A model generated the notes under the pieces. It did no database searches. It saw only the letters and a list, made by a program, of their open reading frames with translations, and was not told where the DNA came from. A stretch of DNA of 64,000 nt from Chloroflexota bacterium (GTDB taxonomy: Bacteria > Chloroflexota > UBA11872). The stretch covers positions 1 through 64,000 of the forward strand of contig JAJEDE010000016.1 in assembly GCA_022821645.1 (NCBI GenBank). The letters run 5' to 3'. Positions 50,536 through 58,483 of this stretch are shown here, piece by piece. The stretch's first letter is position 1. Every line of letters begins with the position of its first letter. The position numbers and the translations under genes were made by a program.

Positions 50536-51648
50536 CTAATAACGGTCCGGCCAGTAACAGTAGGCGTCGATCGGCGGGAAAAGCGCATCCAGGATCTCGC
50601 AGTCGCGGACAGAAAGCTCCACGCTGTGGATCTCCTTCAACTCCTCGGCCGACCGATAGCCAAACAGGATCTCCGCCAACCGAGCCGATGGCAGCCGCAC
50701 CCGGTGCCGGGGTAAGTCGCCTCCCAATGGCAACCTGCCCGACCCCAGCTCGGTGTCAATCACCAGATCTGAAGGCCGCTCGCTACCCAAAACGCCAGCC
50801 CGTTCCTGCGCGTACGGCCCAAGCGCTTGCAGTACCGCCCCCGGCAGGCTGAGCCTCACCATCTGCGAGCGGCCGATCGGTCGCTCCGAACGAGCAGTCA
50901 CCTCCAGGTTTCGCAGATACCTCCCGACGCGGCTTGCTGGATACACGTGAAACACCAGCGTGCCCACCCGATGTCGGATCGCCTCATCCGCCATGGCCCG
51001 GATCAGCGAGGCCGCCACCCCGCTGCTGGTTGCCTGCGCATCCACGATGTCCAGTTGCTGCGCGTCGTGGTCGACCTGATCGCCAACGCAGTAGCCGACG
51101 ATCTGACCGCGATCGTCCAGCGCCACCTGCATCCAGGCGTCCAACCGGCCGAAATACAGACCCTGGCGTGGACCCAGCCAGCGCTCAGGCTCTCGCACGC
51201 GCATGCCGCTGATCCCGCCGGTCTCGCGGTTATAGAGGCGAGCGATCGCGGGACGGTCCTCGGGTTCCGCCCTGCGAATCCGGTGCCGGCGCGTCAGGGC
51301 TTCGGCGCCACGCGTGGAAACGGTGAAGTTGAACTCTGGCATCACCGTGGCGTAGGCCCAACGGTGATACAGGCCGGGGACGCCGTAGAGCGTGGAGATG
51401 GGCACGCCGCGCGCTTCGGCCCGCTCCAGCACCGTCTCCAGCATGAAACGCATGTGCCCCTGCATCTGGTGCGCGTCGTCCGTGTGCACGCCAACCACCC
51501 CCGCGCAATCGAGCGTCACGCCGCGCAGGCGGTGTCCCACCGTGAACGTCTGCATCCAGCTGACCAACTCGCCGTCAACCTCAACCCGCACCTGCTGCCA
51601 CGGCGGCCCGAGTTCGTGCGGGAGAAACTGAATCGTCCGGTCGAGCAC
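50536..51648 (-). CDS. Eis-like GNAT acetyltransferase, three-domain
   Basis: A 370-residue protein with two GNAT-like halves and a C-terminal sterol-carrier-like domain, as in Eis-type N-acetyltransferases. Elements are RIRRAEPEDRPAIARLYNRE, AATSSGVAASLIRAMADEA-like acetyl-CoA loop residues, and the end LDALFPPIDAYCYWPDRY. The C-terminal carboxylate often takes part in catalysis in Eis enzymes. I chose the GTG at 51648, 4 bases after the gltX stop; longer frames into gltX are not supported. The substrate may be an amine or aminoglycoside-like compound; unknown. Confidence 0.75.
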   Translation of the reverse strand: MLDRTIQFLPHELGPPWQQVRVEVDGELVSWMQTFTVGHRLRGVTLDCAGVVGVHTDDAHQMQGHMRFMLETVLERAEARGVPISTLYGVPGLYHRWAYATVMPEFNFTVSTRGAEALTRRHRIRRAEPEDRPAIARLYNRETGGISGMRVREPERWLGPRQGLYFGRLDAWMQVALDDRGQIVGYCVGDQVDHDAQQLDIVDAQATSSGVAASLIRAMADEAIRHRVGTLVFHVYPASRVGRYLRNLEVTARSERPIGRSQMVRLSLPGAVLQALGPYAQERAGVLGSERPSDLVIDTELGSGRLPLGGDLPRHRVRLPSARLAEILFGYRSAEELKEIHSVELSVRDCEILDALFPPIDAYCYWPDRY

Positions 51649-51652
51649 CGGC

Positions 51653-53122
51653 TCAGGCGGCGGCCAGCTTGGCCAGACCGGCCAGCGCGCGCCGCAGCCG
51701 ATCCCGGCAGCGCTGGCGCCCCAACACCTCCATCGTGGCAAACAGCGGCGGCGTGGCGCGTCGGCCCGTGACGGCAATACGCACGGGCATGAACAGGTCG
51801 CCGGCCCTCCAATTCAGGTCGGCGGCCAGCGCCCGCATCGCGGCTTCCAGCGTCGGGTCGTCAAACAGTTCGGTTTCGTCAACCAGCGTGGCCACCCGCT
51901 CCAGTGCCGAGGCCGTCTCGGCCGCCGAATGCCGTCGGAACCGGACTTGCCCCATGTCTGGATCGAGTTCGTCGTCAAAGAAGAAGTCCATCAATTCGGC
52001 CGTCCGGTTCAGATGCGACAGTCGCTCGTACTCAAGTTCCAGCGCCGCTGTGAAATACGGGCGTTGATCGGAGCCAAGGTCCAATCCGCCCGCAGCCGCA
52101 TAGGGCCACGCGCGCTCGGCCAGGTCTTCGAGATCCAGCCGTCGAATCCAGACGCCGTTGAAATGGTCCAGCCGCTGCGGGTCGAACACGGCGTCGGCGC
52201 GGTTCACCCGCTCCAGCCGGAACTCCTGCACCAACTCGTCCAGGCTGAAGATCTCGCGCTCGTCGCCCGGCGCCCAGCCCAGAAACACCAGGAAGTTGAC
52301 CAGCGCCTCCGGCAGATAGCCCTGCGTTCGGTATTCCCCAACCCACTGCGCGCCGTCCCGCTTCGAGAATTTCTGGCGCCGGCGATTCACCACCAGCGGC
52401 AGGTGGGCAAAGACAGGCGGCGTCCAGCCAAGCGCTTCATACAGCAGCACCTGCCGAAACGTGTTGGAGACGTGGTCCTTGCCGCGAACCACATGGCTGA
52501 TCTGCATGTGGTGGTCGTCCACCACGACCGCCATGTTGTACAGCGCCGAACCGTCACCGCGCGCAATGACGAAGTCATCAATGTCGTCCGGACCTACCTG
52601 GATGGATCCAAGGACGACATCCTCATAGCGAACGGGCTGGGGCTCGTGTCGAAATCGGACAGCTGGAATCACGCCGGCTGCCTGACGCTCGGCGATCTCG
52701 GCTGCGGTGAAGTCTCGGCCTATGCCTGAATATCGCTGTGGCCGGCCCTCGGCTCGCTGTTGCTCGCGCTCGGCGGCGCGTTCCTCGGCCGTTGTGTAGT
52801 CGTAGTACGCGTGACCACCCGCTACAAGCTCTTGCACCGCCTCGCGGTGGACGTCGTTGCGTTCGCTCTGCCGGTAGGGACCGTAGGGTCCGCCCACGTC
52901 GGGACCTTCGTCCCAGTCAAGCCCAAGCCAGCGCAGGCCGTCGAATATCCCGGCTTCCCGGGCTGGATCGCTGCGCTGCGCATCCGTGTCCTCGATACGC
53001 AGCACAAATGCGCCGCCAACCCGTCGGGCCATGAGGTAGTTGAAGAGGGCGGTTCGGGCGCTCCCAACGTGCAGGTCGCCCGTGGGACTCGGCGCCATGC
53101 GGACGCGAATGGGCTGGCTCAT
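51653..53122 (-). CDS. gltX: Glutamyl-tRNA synthetase
   Basis: A 489-residue class I synthetase. HIGH reads HVGS (PSPTGDLHVGSARTALFNYL, the common GltX variant) and KMSKS reads KFSKRDG, so both catalytic loops are normal, unlike in the window's metG and argS. The ALR-type C-terminal helical domain is present. It charges tRNA-Glu; whether it also charges tRNA-Gln depends on gatCAB elsewhere. It is followed by the GNAT gene with 4 bp between. Confidence 0.94.
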   Translation of the reverse strand: MSQPIRVRMAPSPTGDLHVGSARTALFNYLMARRVGGAFVLRIEDTDAQRSDPAREAGIFDGLRWLGLDWDEGPDVGGPYGPYRQSERNDVHREAVQELVAGGHAYYDYTTAEERAAEREQQRAEGRPQRYSGIGRDFTAAEIAERQAAGVIPAVRFRHEPQPVRYEDVVLGSIQVGPDDIDDFVIARGDGSALYNMAVVVDDHHMQISHVVRGKDHVSNTFRQVLLYEALGWTPPVFAHLPLVVNRRRQKFSKRDGAQWVGEYRTQGYLPEALVNFLVFLGWAPGDEREIFSLDELVQEFRLERVNRADAVFDPQRLDHFNGVWIRRLDLEDLAERAWPYAAAGGLDLGSDQRPYFTAALELEYERLSHLNRTAELMDFFFDDELDPDMGQVRFRRHSAAETASALERVATLVDETELFDDPTLEAAMRALAADLNWRAGDLFMPVRIAVTGRRATPPLFATMEVLGRQRCRDRLRRALAGLAKLAAA

Positions 53123-53171
53123 GGCGCGCAGTATCTCACCGGCAGTCGTCGAATTGGCCGCGGTGAACGGC

Positions 53172-54020
53172 TCAACCGTCGTAGTAACCGATGATCGTGT
53201 CCATCGCCGCCGAGAGCTCGGCGACCCAGGCTTCCGGAGCTGCGCTGCTGGGACTCACCTCGGGCGTAATCCAGCCGCGATACCCCACGCGCCGCAGCGT
53301 CTGCATCACCACGGGCCAGTCCACGTCTCCGTGCAGCAACTGCGTGAAACCCAACCATCCGCCTGGCGTGAGCGTGAAGTCCTTGACGTGCACGCGGGCA
53401 ATGCGCTCAGCCCCCAGCGCCTCGATCCAGTGCTGCGGTCGCCCGAACTGCATCACGTTCCCGACGTCGAAGTAGACCCGGAGATTCGGGCTGGCAAAGC
53501 CGTCCACAAACTCCAGCATGTCCCGCGGGCTCAGGATCAGGGCGTTCCAGACGTTCTCGACCGCTAGCGTCACGCCGGCCTGTTCGGCCTGCGGCAGCAG
53601 TGCCTCCGTGGCGGCGCGCGCGGCGTCCCAGACCTGGGTGAACGGCTGGTCGTCGGTGACGACACCAGGGATGTAGAGCAGCGTGTCCACCTCCAGGTCA
53701 GCCGCCAGGTCGATGCTGCCCCGCACCAGCGCCTGCCCCTCCGCACGAGTTTCGGCATCCAGCGATGACGCCGAGTACTGCCAGGGCAAACCGGCGTTGA
53801 GGCAGAGAATCGGCGGTCCATCGGCCGCCAGGCGCCGCAGTTCTTGCCGTTCGGCCTGCGTGGCTCGCAGCGAAAAACGACCATCAGCCGGCAACGTAAG
53901 CTCCACGCCTTCAAAGCCGCCGCGACGGGCCAGACTAAAGACCTCGGGAAGCGGCGTGGCACCGCCGAGACAGCTATCGCGCAGGCCTTTACGTAAACGA
54001 GGCGCGGTATTCATTGGCAT
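53172..54020 (-). CDS. Sugar phosphate isomerase/epimerase-type TIM barrel (second)
   Basis: A 282-residue xylose-isomerase-like TIM barrel. It carries FEGVELTLPADGRFS early, the metal-binding Glu in LAVENVWNALI, Asp in RVYFDVGNVMQFG, His in IARVHVKDFTL and Glu in ITPEVSPS. It is similar in type to the gene at 22095 but not closely related in sequence. The VKDF and DVGN motifs are found in hexulose or inosose isomerases. It stands after a methyltransferase and before gltX on the same strand. Substrate unknown. Confidence 0.85.
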   Translation of the reverse strand: MPMNTAPRLRKGLRDSCLGGATPLPEVFSLARRGGFEGVELTLPADGRFSLRATQAERQELRRLAADGPPILCLNAGLPWQYSASSLDAETRAEGQALVRGSIDLAADLEVDTLLYIPGVVTDDQPFTQVWDAARAATEALLPQAEQAGVTLAVENVWNALILSPRDMLEFVDGFASPNLRVYFDVGNVMQFGRPQHWIEALGAERIARVHVKDFTLTPGGWLGFTQLLHGDVDWPVVMQTLRRVGYRGWITPEVSPSSAAPEAWVAELSAAMDTIIGYYDG

Positions 54021-54094
54021 ATGTGACGGATGCTCAAGACGCGGATGGCGAGTGTAGTGATCATCCGCCGACGAGGCACCCTCCAGATCCCAGG

Positions 54095-54955
54095 CTAGGG
54101 CTTATACGCGATGGCTTCGCCAAAAGCAATGGCGCCGACGGCGCCGGGGTCGGCCTTCCACTCGTCAATGCGGGCCTGCCAGTCATCGAGCTGCTGCTGG
54201 GACGCCAGCCCGAACTGCACGATGGCGGCGGTGACCTTGGGCGAGTAGAACCAGTCGTTGATGAAGCCGTGGAAGAAGGCCACGTCTTCGGAGGCGCCGA
54301 AGAAGTCGAAGGAGCCGGACGCCTGGATGTTCGAGAACCCGGCGGTCATGAGATGAGCCTTGAGTTGCAGCCCCATTTCAGGATGGCCGCCGTTCCCGGC
54401 CAGGAGCCTGGCGAAGGTGGCCCAGGCATGCACGGTCTCGTCATCGCCGGGATGCAGGAACGAGGACGAAATAATCGACTCGCGGCAGGCAACGATGCCG
54501 CCGGGCTTCAGAACCCGCTTGACTTCGGCCAGCGCCGCGTGAGTGTCAGGCACGTGCATCAGCACCGCATGGCAGTGGGCGACATCGAAGGAGTTGTCGT
54601 CGAACGGCAGGTCGGTTATATCGCCGACGTGAAAGGTGGCGTTGGCGTGGCCGGCAGCCTGGGCGGCCGCCCGCGCCATGCCGATCTGCGATTCCTCCAT
54701 ATCGATGCCGTGAAACTCTCCCGGCTCCACCGCCCGCGCCAGACCCATTGAGATGGTGCCCGGGCCGCAACCAAAGTCGAGCACTCGCTGGCCGGGCTTG
54801 AGGTGAGGCAGCAGGTGAGCCGCGTGCGTTTGGGCACTGCGACGATCAAGCATCTGCTGAAAGTCATCGCTGTAGCCCATGGTGTAGGTGGATTCTTGTG
54901 ACGCCTGGTCTGACATTGCCGCCCGCTCTCTGATTGCCAGCCGCTTGTCCGACAT
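54095..54955 (-). CDS. Class I SAM-dependent methyltransferase
   Basis: A 286-residue methyltransferase with the SAM motif VLDFGCGPGTISMGLA, GIDMEESQIGMA, LPFDDNSFDVAHCHAVLMH and VLKPGGIV, in UbiE/SAM-11-type order. Two ATG starts are possible (54955 and 54916); the second lies nearer the conserved TYTMGYSDDFQQ region. The substrate is a small molecule of unknown kind. It is followed on the same strand by the TIM-barrel isomerase. Confidence 0.85.
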   Translation of the reverse strand: MSDKRLAIRERAAMSDQASQESTYTMGYSDDFQQMLDRRSAQTHAAHLLPHLKPGQRVLDFGCGPGTISMGLARAVEPGEFHGIDMEESQIGMARAAAQAAGHANATFHVGDITDLPFDDNSFDVAHCHAVLMHVPDTHAALAEVKRVLKPGGIVACRESIISSSFLHPGDDETVHAWATFARLLAGNGGHPEMGLQLKAHLMTAGFSNIQASGSFDFFGASEDVAFFHGFINDWFYSPKVTAAIVQFGLASQQQLDDWQARIDEWKADPGAVGAIAFGEAIAYKP

Positions 54956-55030
54956 CGTATGCCAGCAGCGAGAGACCCGGAAATCCTTGACTGTTAGAGG
55001 CGGACTCCTGGCCCGCCGCCGTGGAGGCGC

Positions 55031-56059
55031 CTACCGGAAGCGGGGGACGTCGACGAATTCGTGCCGGCGGGCCGACGCGTAGGCGGCCTCGGTGCAGGCG
55101 ACGCCGGCCCAGCCGTCATGGCCGTCGGCGCAGGGCTGACGGCCGGTGGCAATGGCGTCTGCAAAGTCGCGCAGCAGGCCGACGTTCATGTTGGAGGCGA
55201 AGGATTCCTCCCGGTAGGGAGACTCGGGATCAGCCGAGGTGACGCGGACGACGTAGTCGGTTATGTCAAATTCAATGACGCCGCCATCGCAGACGATGCG
55301 GCCGCTGACATCACCCCAGCGGCGCCAGTTGGGTGGCCGATTCCAGCTGGGGTCGCAGGTACCGATGACGCCGGAGTCGAACACTTCGATCAGGGCGCCG
55401 GTGTCCTCGACCGGGATGTCGCGAGCCAAGGTCTCGGTCTCGCAATAGACCTGTGCGACTTCGGATTCGCTGAACCAGCGCATGAGGTCGGTGGCGTGGA
55501 CGATGTGGTCGCGTATGGCTCCCCCGCCGGAGCGTGCCGGGTCGATAAACCAGCCGCTGGGCCGCGCGCCCAGCACATTGGTGAGCGACATGGCCTGGAT
55601 GGCACCCAGTTCACCGCTGTCGAGACGGCGCTTGGCCTCCCAGACGGGAGGGGCGTGGCGAACGGGGTAGGCGGTGGCCAGCGTGATGCCATGCTGGGTG
55701 CAGCCGCGCACCATGGCCGTCGCGTCGGCCAGGGTAATCGCCAACGGCTTCTCGCACAGCACGTGCATGCCCACCTCGGCGGCGGCCAGGGTGAGATCGT
55801 GGTGTGCGACGTTGGCGGAGCAGATGCTGACGGCGTCGATGTCGTCGGCCCGAAAGACTTCCGAGTGGTGTGCATGGATCCGCACGGAGTCGCCGGCACC
55901 GCCCTCGGCAAGCATGTGCTCGGCCTGGGCGCGGAGTTCAGGGTCGGGCTCCGAGACCGCAACCAGCTGAATCCCGGGCAGGTCGAGCATGGCTCGCAGG
56001 TAGGAGTACTGATGGCCGTGTTCGAAGCTAACGGCGGCGATGCGGACGGGCGCGCTCAT
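55031..56059 (-). CDS. Gfo/Idh/MocA family oxidoreductase (2 of 3)
   Basis: A 342-residue dehydrogenase. The N-terminus RIAAVSFEHGHQYSYL replaces the classical GxGxxG with a looser form, seen in some family branches. HVLCEKPLAITLADA carries the catalytic Lys, and SGGGAIRDHIVHATDLMRWF the His. FASNMNVGLLRDFADAIATG near the end is typical. Its start overlaps the preceding gene's stop by 4 bp, so it forms a unit with the Rossmann-like partner gene at 56056. Confidence 0.88.
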   Translation of the reverse strand: MSAPVRIAAVSFEHGHQYSYLRAMLDLPGIQLVAVSEPDPELRAQAEHMLAEGGAGDSVRIHAHHSEVFRADDIDAVSICSANVAHHDLTLAAAEVGMHVLCEKPLAITLADATAMVRGCTQHGITLATAYPVRHAPPVWEAKRRLDSGELGAIQAMSLTNVLGARPSGWFIDPARSGGGAIRDHIVHATDLMRWFSESEVAQVYCETETLARDIPVEDTGALIEVFDSGVIGTCDPSWNRPPNWRRWGDVSGRIVCDGGVIEFDITDYVVRVTSADPESPYREESFASNMNVGLLRDFADAIATGRQPCADGHDGWAGVACTEAAYASARRHEFVDVPRFR

Positions 56060-56856
56060 AGCGCCACCGCGGTCTCGGAATCACACGCGCGAAGGAGCGC
56101 GCGGTAGGCGTCGTGGGCTTTGGCCAGGACGGATGCCAGCTCGGCCGACGGCCCAGGCCGATCGGTGCGACAGAGATCGGCGACAAATCGGGCATAGGGG
56201 TGAATGTCCGTGGCGGGCAGCGGCGTGGCGACTCCGCGACTTGTGACCCGATTGATGTCAAGCCGCGAGTCGTATTCGCGGATTCCGCCACGGCCGAGGG
56301 CCTCGTAGAAGCGGAGGTCGGCGCCCGCCGGCGCTCCGGCGACGGCTTCGAGGTAGGCGATGGAGTTGTCGCTGAAGCGTCCAACGGCGTAGACCGACTC
56401 GAATCCGGCACCGCACGGCTGGCGGCGCGCGGCAAGTCGATCCAGATCGCCTCCCAAAGCGACGAGCGCCAACACCGCCTGCCACACCGGGGGACCGATG
56501 CCTGGCGACTCCGTGACCACAATGGCTTTGGTCATGCTGCGCCGCCCCAGTGATCCAAGGTCAGCTGCCATGGCCGCCACCGGGCCACTCAGCAGGTCGG
56601 GCCACGCCGTGAGTATCCGTCTACCCGCACCAAGCCGGAGCGGAGCGCTCGACACGACAACTGCATCGGACGCAAGCAGGCGCTCTCGCAGCTCTGTCGG
56701 CAAGGTCGCAGAATCTTCGAGATCCACGACTACGTCGTCGGAGAGGCAGGTGTCGGCTCTCAACCAGTTCACCTGGCTGGTGCCCAGGACATCCTCGTAA
56801 GCGGCGCGACGTATCGCGCTGGTCGGGCCGTGACCAATGAGCGCACGTCTGATCAT
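56056..56856 (-). CDS. Rossmann-like hypothetical protein paired with Gfo/Idh/MocA
   Basis: A 266-residue protein of unknown function. The N-terminus RRALIGHGPTSAIRRAAYE and strands DAVVVSSAPLRLG and KAIVVTESPGIG suggest a Rossmann-like or degenerate dehydrogenase fold, but no GxGxxG or EKP motif is present. The middle part has AGADLRFYEALGRGGIREYDS, somewhat like the C-terminal half of sugar dehydrogenases. It is translationally coupled on both sides: 4 bp overlap with the Nudix gene before it and with the dehydrogenase after it. It could be a subunit of the dehydrogenase. Confidence 0.55.
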   Translation of the reverse strand: MIRRALIGHGPTSAIRRAAYEDVLGTSQVNWLRADTCLSDDVVVDLEDSATLPTELRERLLASDAVVVSSAPLRLGAGRRILTAWPDLLSGPVAAMAADLGSLGRRSMTKAIVVTESPGIGPPVWQAVLALVALGGDLDRLAARRQPCGAGFESVYAVGRFSDNSIAYLEAVAGAPAGADLRFYEALGRGGIREYDSRLDINRVTSRGVATPLPATDIHPYARFVADLCRTDRPGPSAELASVLAKAHDAYRALLRACDSETAVAL

Positions 56857-57422
56857 TCGGGGAGCAGGCCGCGCTGGGAGGCGGTGAGCACGGTGCTGAT
56901 CATGCCAGCGTGGTCGTGCTGGTCGGACAGGATTTGCTCGTGCAGTTCTCGAATGGGGACGCGGACGACTTCCAATATTTCCGACTCGTCCAGCGCGGCC
57001 TCGCCGTCGGACAGGTTGCGGCCGATGAACATGTGCATGCGGAACCCGCTGAGGGCTGGAACCGGGACGAAGGAGCCAAGGGACTGCAGGTCGCCGATAC
57101 GCAGACCGGTCTCTTCCTCAAACTCGCGGTGGGCGCAGGCGCTGGGCGTTTCGTTGCGATCCACATGGCCGGCAGGTAGTTCCAGCATCACTTGCCCGGT
57201 GGGGTGTCGGTACTGCCGCACGCAGATTGCGCGGTTCTCGTCGTCCAGCCCAAGCACCGTGACGGCACCACCTGAGAGCTTGAGGTAGGTGTAATCCATC
57301 TCGCGGCCGTCTTCGCGGGCCCGAAGCCGATCGATGACCACCGGGAATCGGCCACGCCAGGCCAATTCCGACGCAATGACGTCCCACTTGAGCTTCATGA
57401 ATCTCTCGGGGCGAACGGACAA
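56853..57422 (-). CDS. Nudix hydrolase, ADP-ribose pyrophosphatase type
   Basis: A 189-residue Nudix protein. The Nudix box begins at GHVDRNETPSACAHREFEEE and continues TG; the ELPAGHV that precedes it and the N-terminal beta-sheet (MDYTYLKLSGGAVTVLGLD) are as in ADP-ribose pyrophosphatases. It would hydrolyse ADP-ribose or a sugar nucleotide. It begins a three-gene overlapping run (Nudix, Rossmann-like, Gfo/Idh/MocA). Confidence 0.88.
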   Translation of the reverse strand: MSVRPERFMKLKWDVIASELAWRGRFPVVIDRLRAREDGREMDYTYLKLSGGAVTVLGLDDENRAICVRQYRHPTGQVMLELPAGHVDRNETPSACAHREFEEETGLRIGDLQSLGSFVPVPALSGFRMHMFIGRNLSDGEAALDESEILEVVRVPIRELHEQILSDQHDHAGMISTVLTASQRGLLPE

Positions 57423-57435
57423 ACCATTGCAGAGA

Positions 57436-58194
57436 TTACGGCAGGGGCCAGGATGGAGGTGCGACGTGAGGCCTGATGAGATCGGGCAGTTCGGCGATTG
57501 ACGCGATTACCGGGACCGGCGAGTCGTGCGGCCGAGCCTGGCTAACCCAGACGGCGTCAATGCCCGCGCCGAGCGCACCTTGCACGTCCGGCTCAAACCC
57601 GTCGCCGACGTGCACGACGCGGTTGGGTTCGGTCCCGGCGATGGCGAGTCCGCGTTCGAAGAAGAGGCGGTCGGGTTTCTCGACGCCGATGTCGGCGCTG
57701 ACCACCTGGGCAGCGAAGAATCGTTCCAGATCAAGCAGGGCGAGCAGTCGTCCAAGCCAGCCTTCCCAATTGGAGGCGGCAACGACGCGAAGGCCCAGGC
57801 GGTTCAGCGCCCGCAGAGTGTCAACGGCGCCCGGCATGGGTTGGTAGGCCTCGAACGAACTGAAACGCCGGTAGAGGACCTTGCTGAATGGTCTGGGGTC
57901 AGACATGCCGAGGAGGGCACCGATACGTGCGTAATGGGTGTGCCAGTAGTGGGACGAGGCGGAGGTGGTGAGGGAGTGACCGCGGGAACGGCTGGCGTGG
58001 ACGTCCTGGCGCCAGATTTTGGTGGCTCGCTGCTCAAAATCGTCGGGTGGGTGCTTGATGCGAAAGTCGGCGGCGATGGCGAGAACGGTCTCGAGAAACG
58101 GCGGGTGGATGTGGACGACGGTTTCCCCAATGTCGACAAAGGCGGTGTCGTAGGGGCCTCGGAGAGGGTGGGGGCATTGGGTGGTGGGGTTCAC
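57436..58194 (-). CDS. HAD-superfamily hydrolase
   Basis: A 252-residue HAD phosphatase (subfamily IA, with a helical cap). Motif I is FVDIGETVVH, where the second Asp of DxDGT is replaced by Gly (DIGET), as in several IA members that use FDVGGTL. Motif II is VAASNWEG, motif III/IV is VEKPDRLFF and VHVGDGFEPDVQGALGAG. The first Asp, the nucleophile, is present. Substrate unknown; phosphosugars are common. It lies 13 bp before the Nudix gene. Confidence 0.82.
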   Translation of the reverse strand: MNPTTQCPHPLRGPYDTAFVDIGETVVHIHPPFLETVLAIAADFRIKHPPDDFEQRATKIWRQDVHASRSRGHSLTTSASSHYWHTHYARIGALLGMSDPRPFSKVLYRRFSSFEAYQPMPGAVDTLRALNRLGLRVVAASNWEGWLGRLLALLDLERFFAAQVVSADIGVEKPDRLFFERGLAIAGTEPNRVVHVGDGFEPDVQGALGAGIDAVWVSQARPHDSPVPVIASIAELPDLIRPHVAPPSWPLP

Positions 58195-58483
58195 GGGGCG
58201 ATTATCCGAGTTGCGGTTCGGTTGCGGCTACGAGCCTATTTTGGGGTACTCGTCCCGCCGGGCCCGAACTCCTTTAGGGGGTCTTTGGACCCAGTGGAAC
58301 GAGATTTGGCGCGATCTTTGGATGGGGTGGGCGGGAAAGGGGACGTGGGTATGGGATGGGGGTTTGAGCGGTGGGTGCATAGGGTGCACACTGTTGGAGG
58401 ACAGGGTACCTGGTGGGCTCGCAGCGCAGCGCACTGGACGCCCGGGGGCACGGCGCTGGGCCGAATCACCATCCCGTTGGGGG

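Noticed and set aside
51649-51777. Longer N-terminus of the GNAT protein reaching into gltX
   Set aside because: The extra 43 residues are antiparallel-free overlap with the gltX 3' end in another frame and look unconserved. The GTG right after the gltX stop is a better start.
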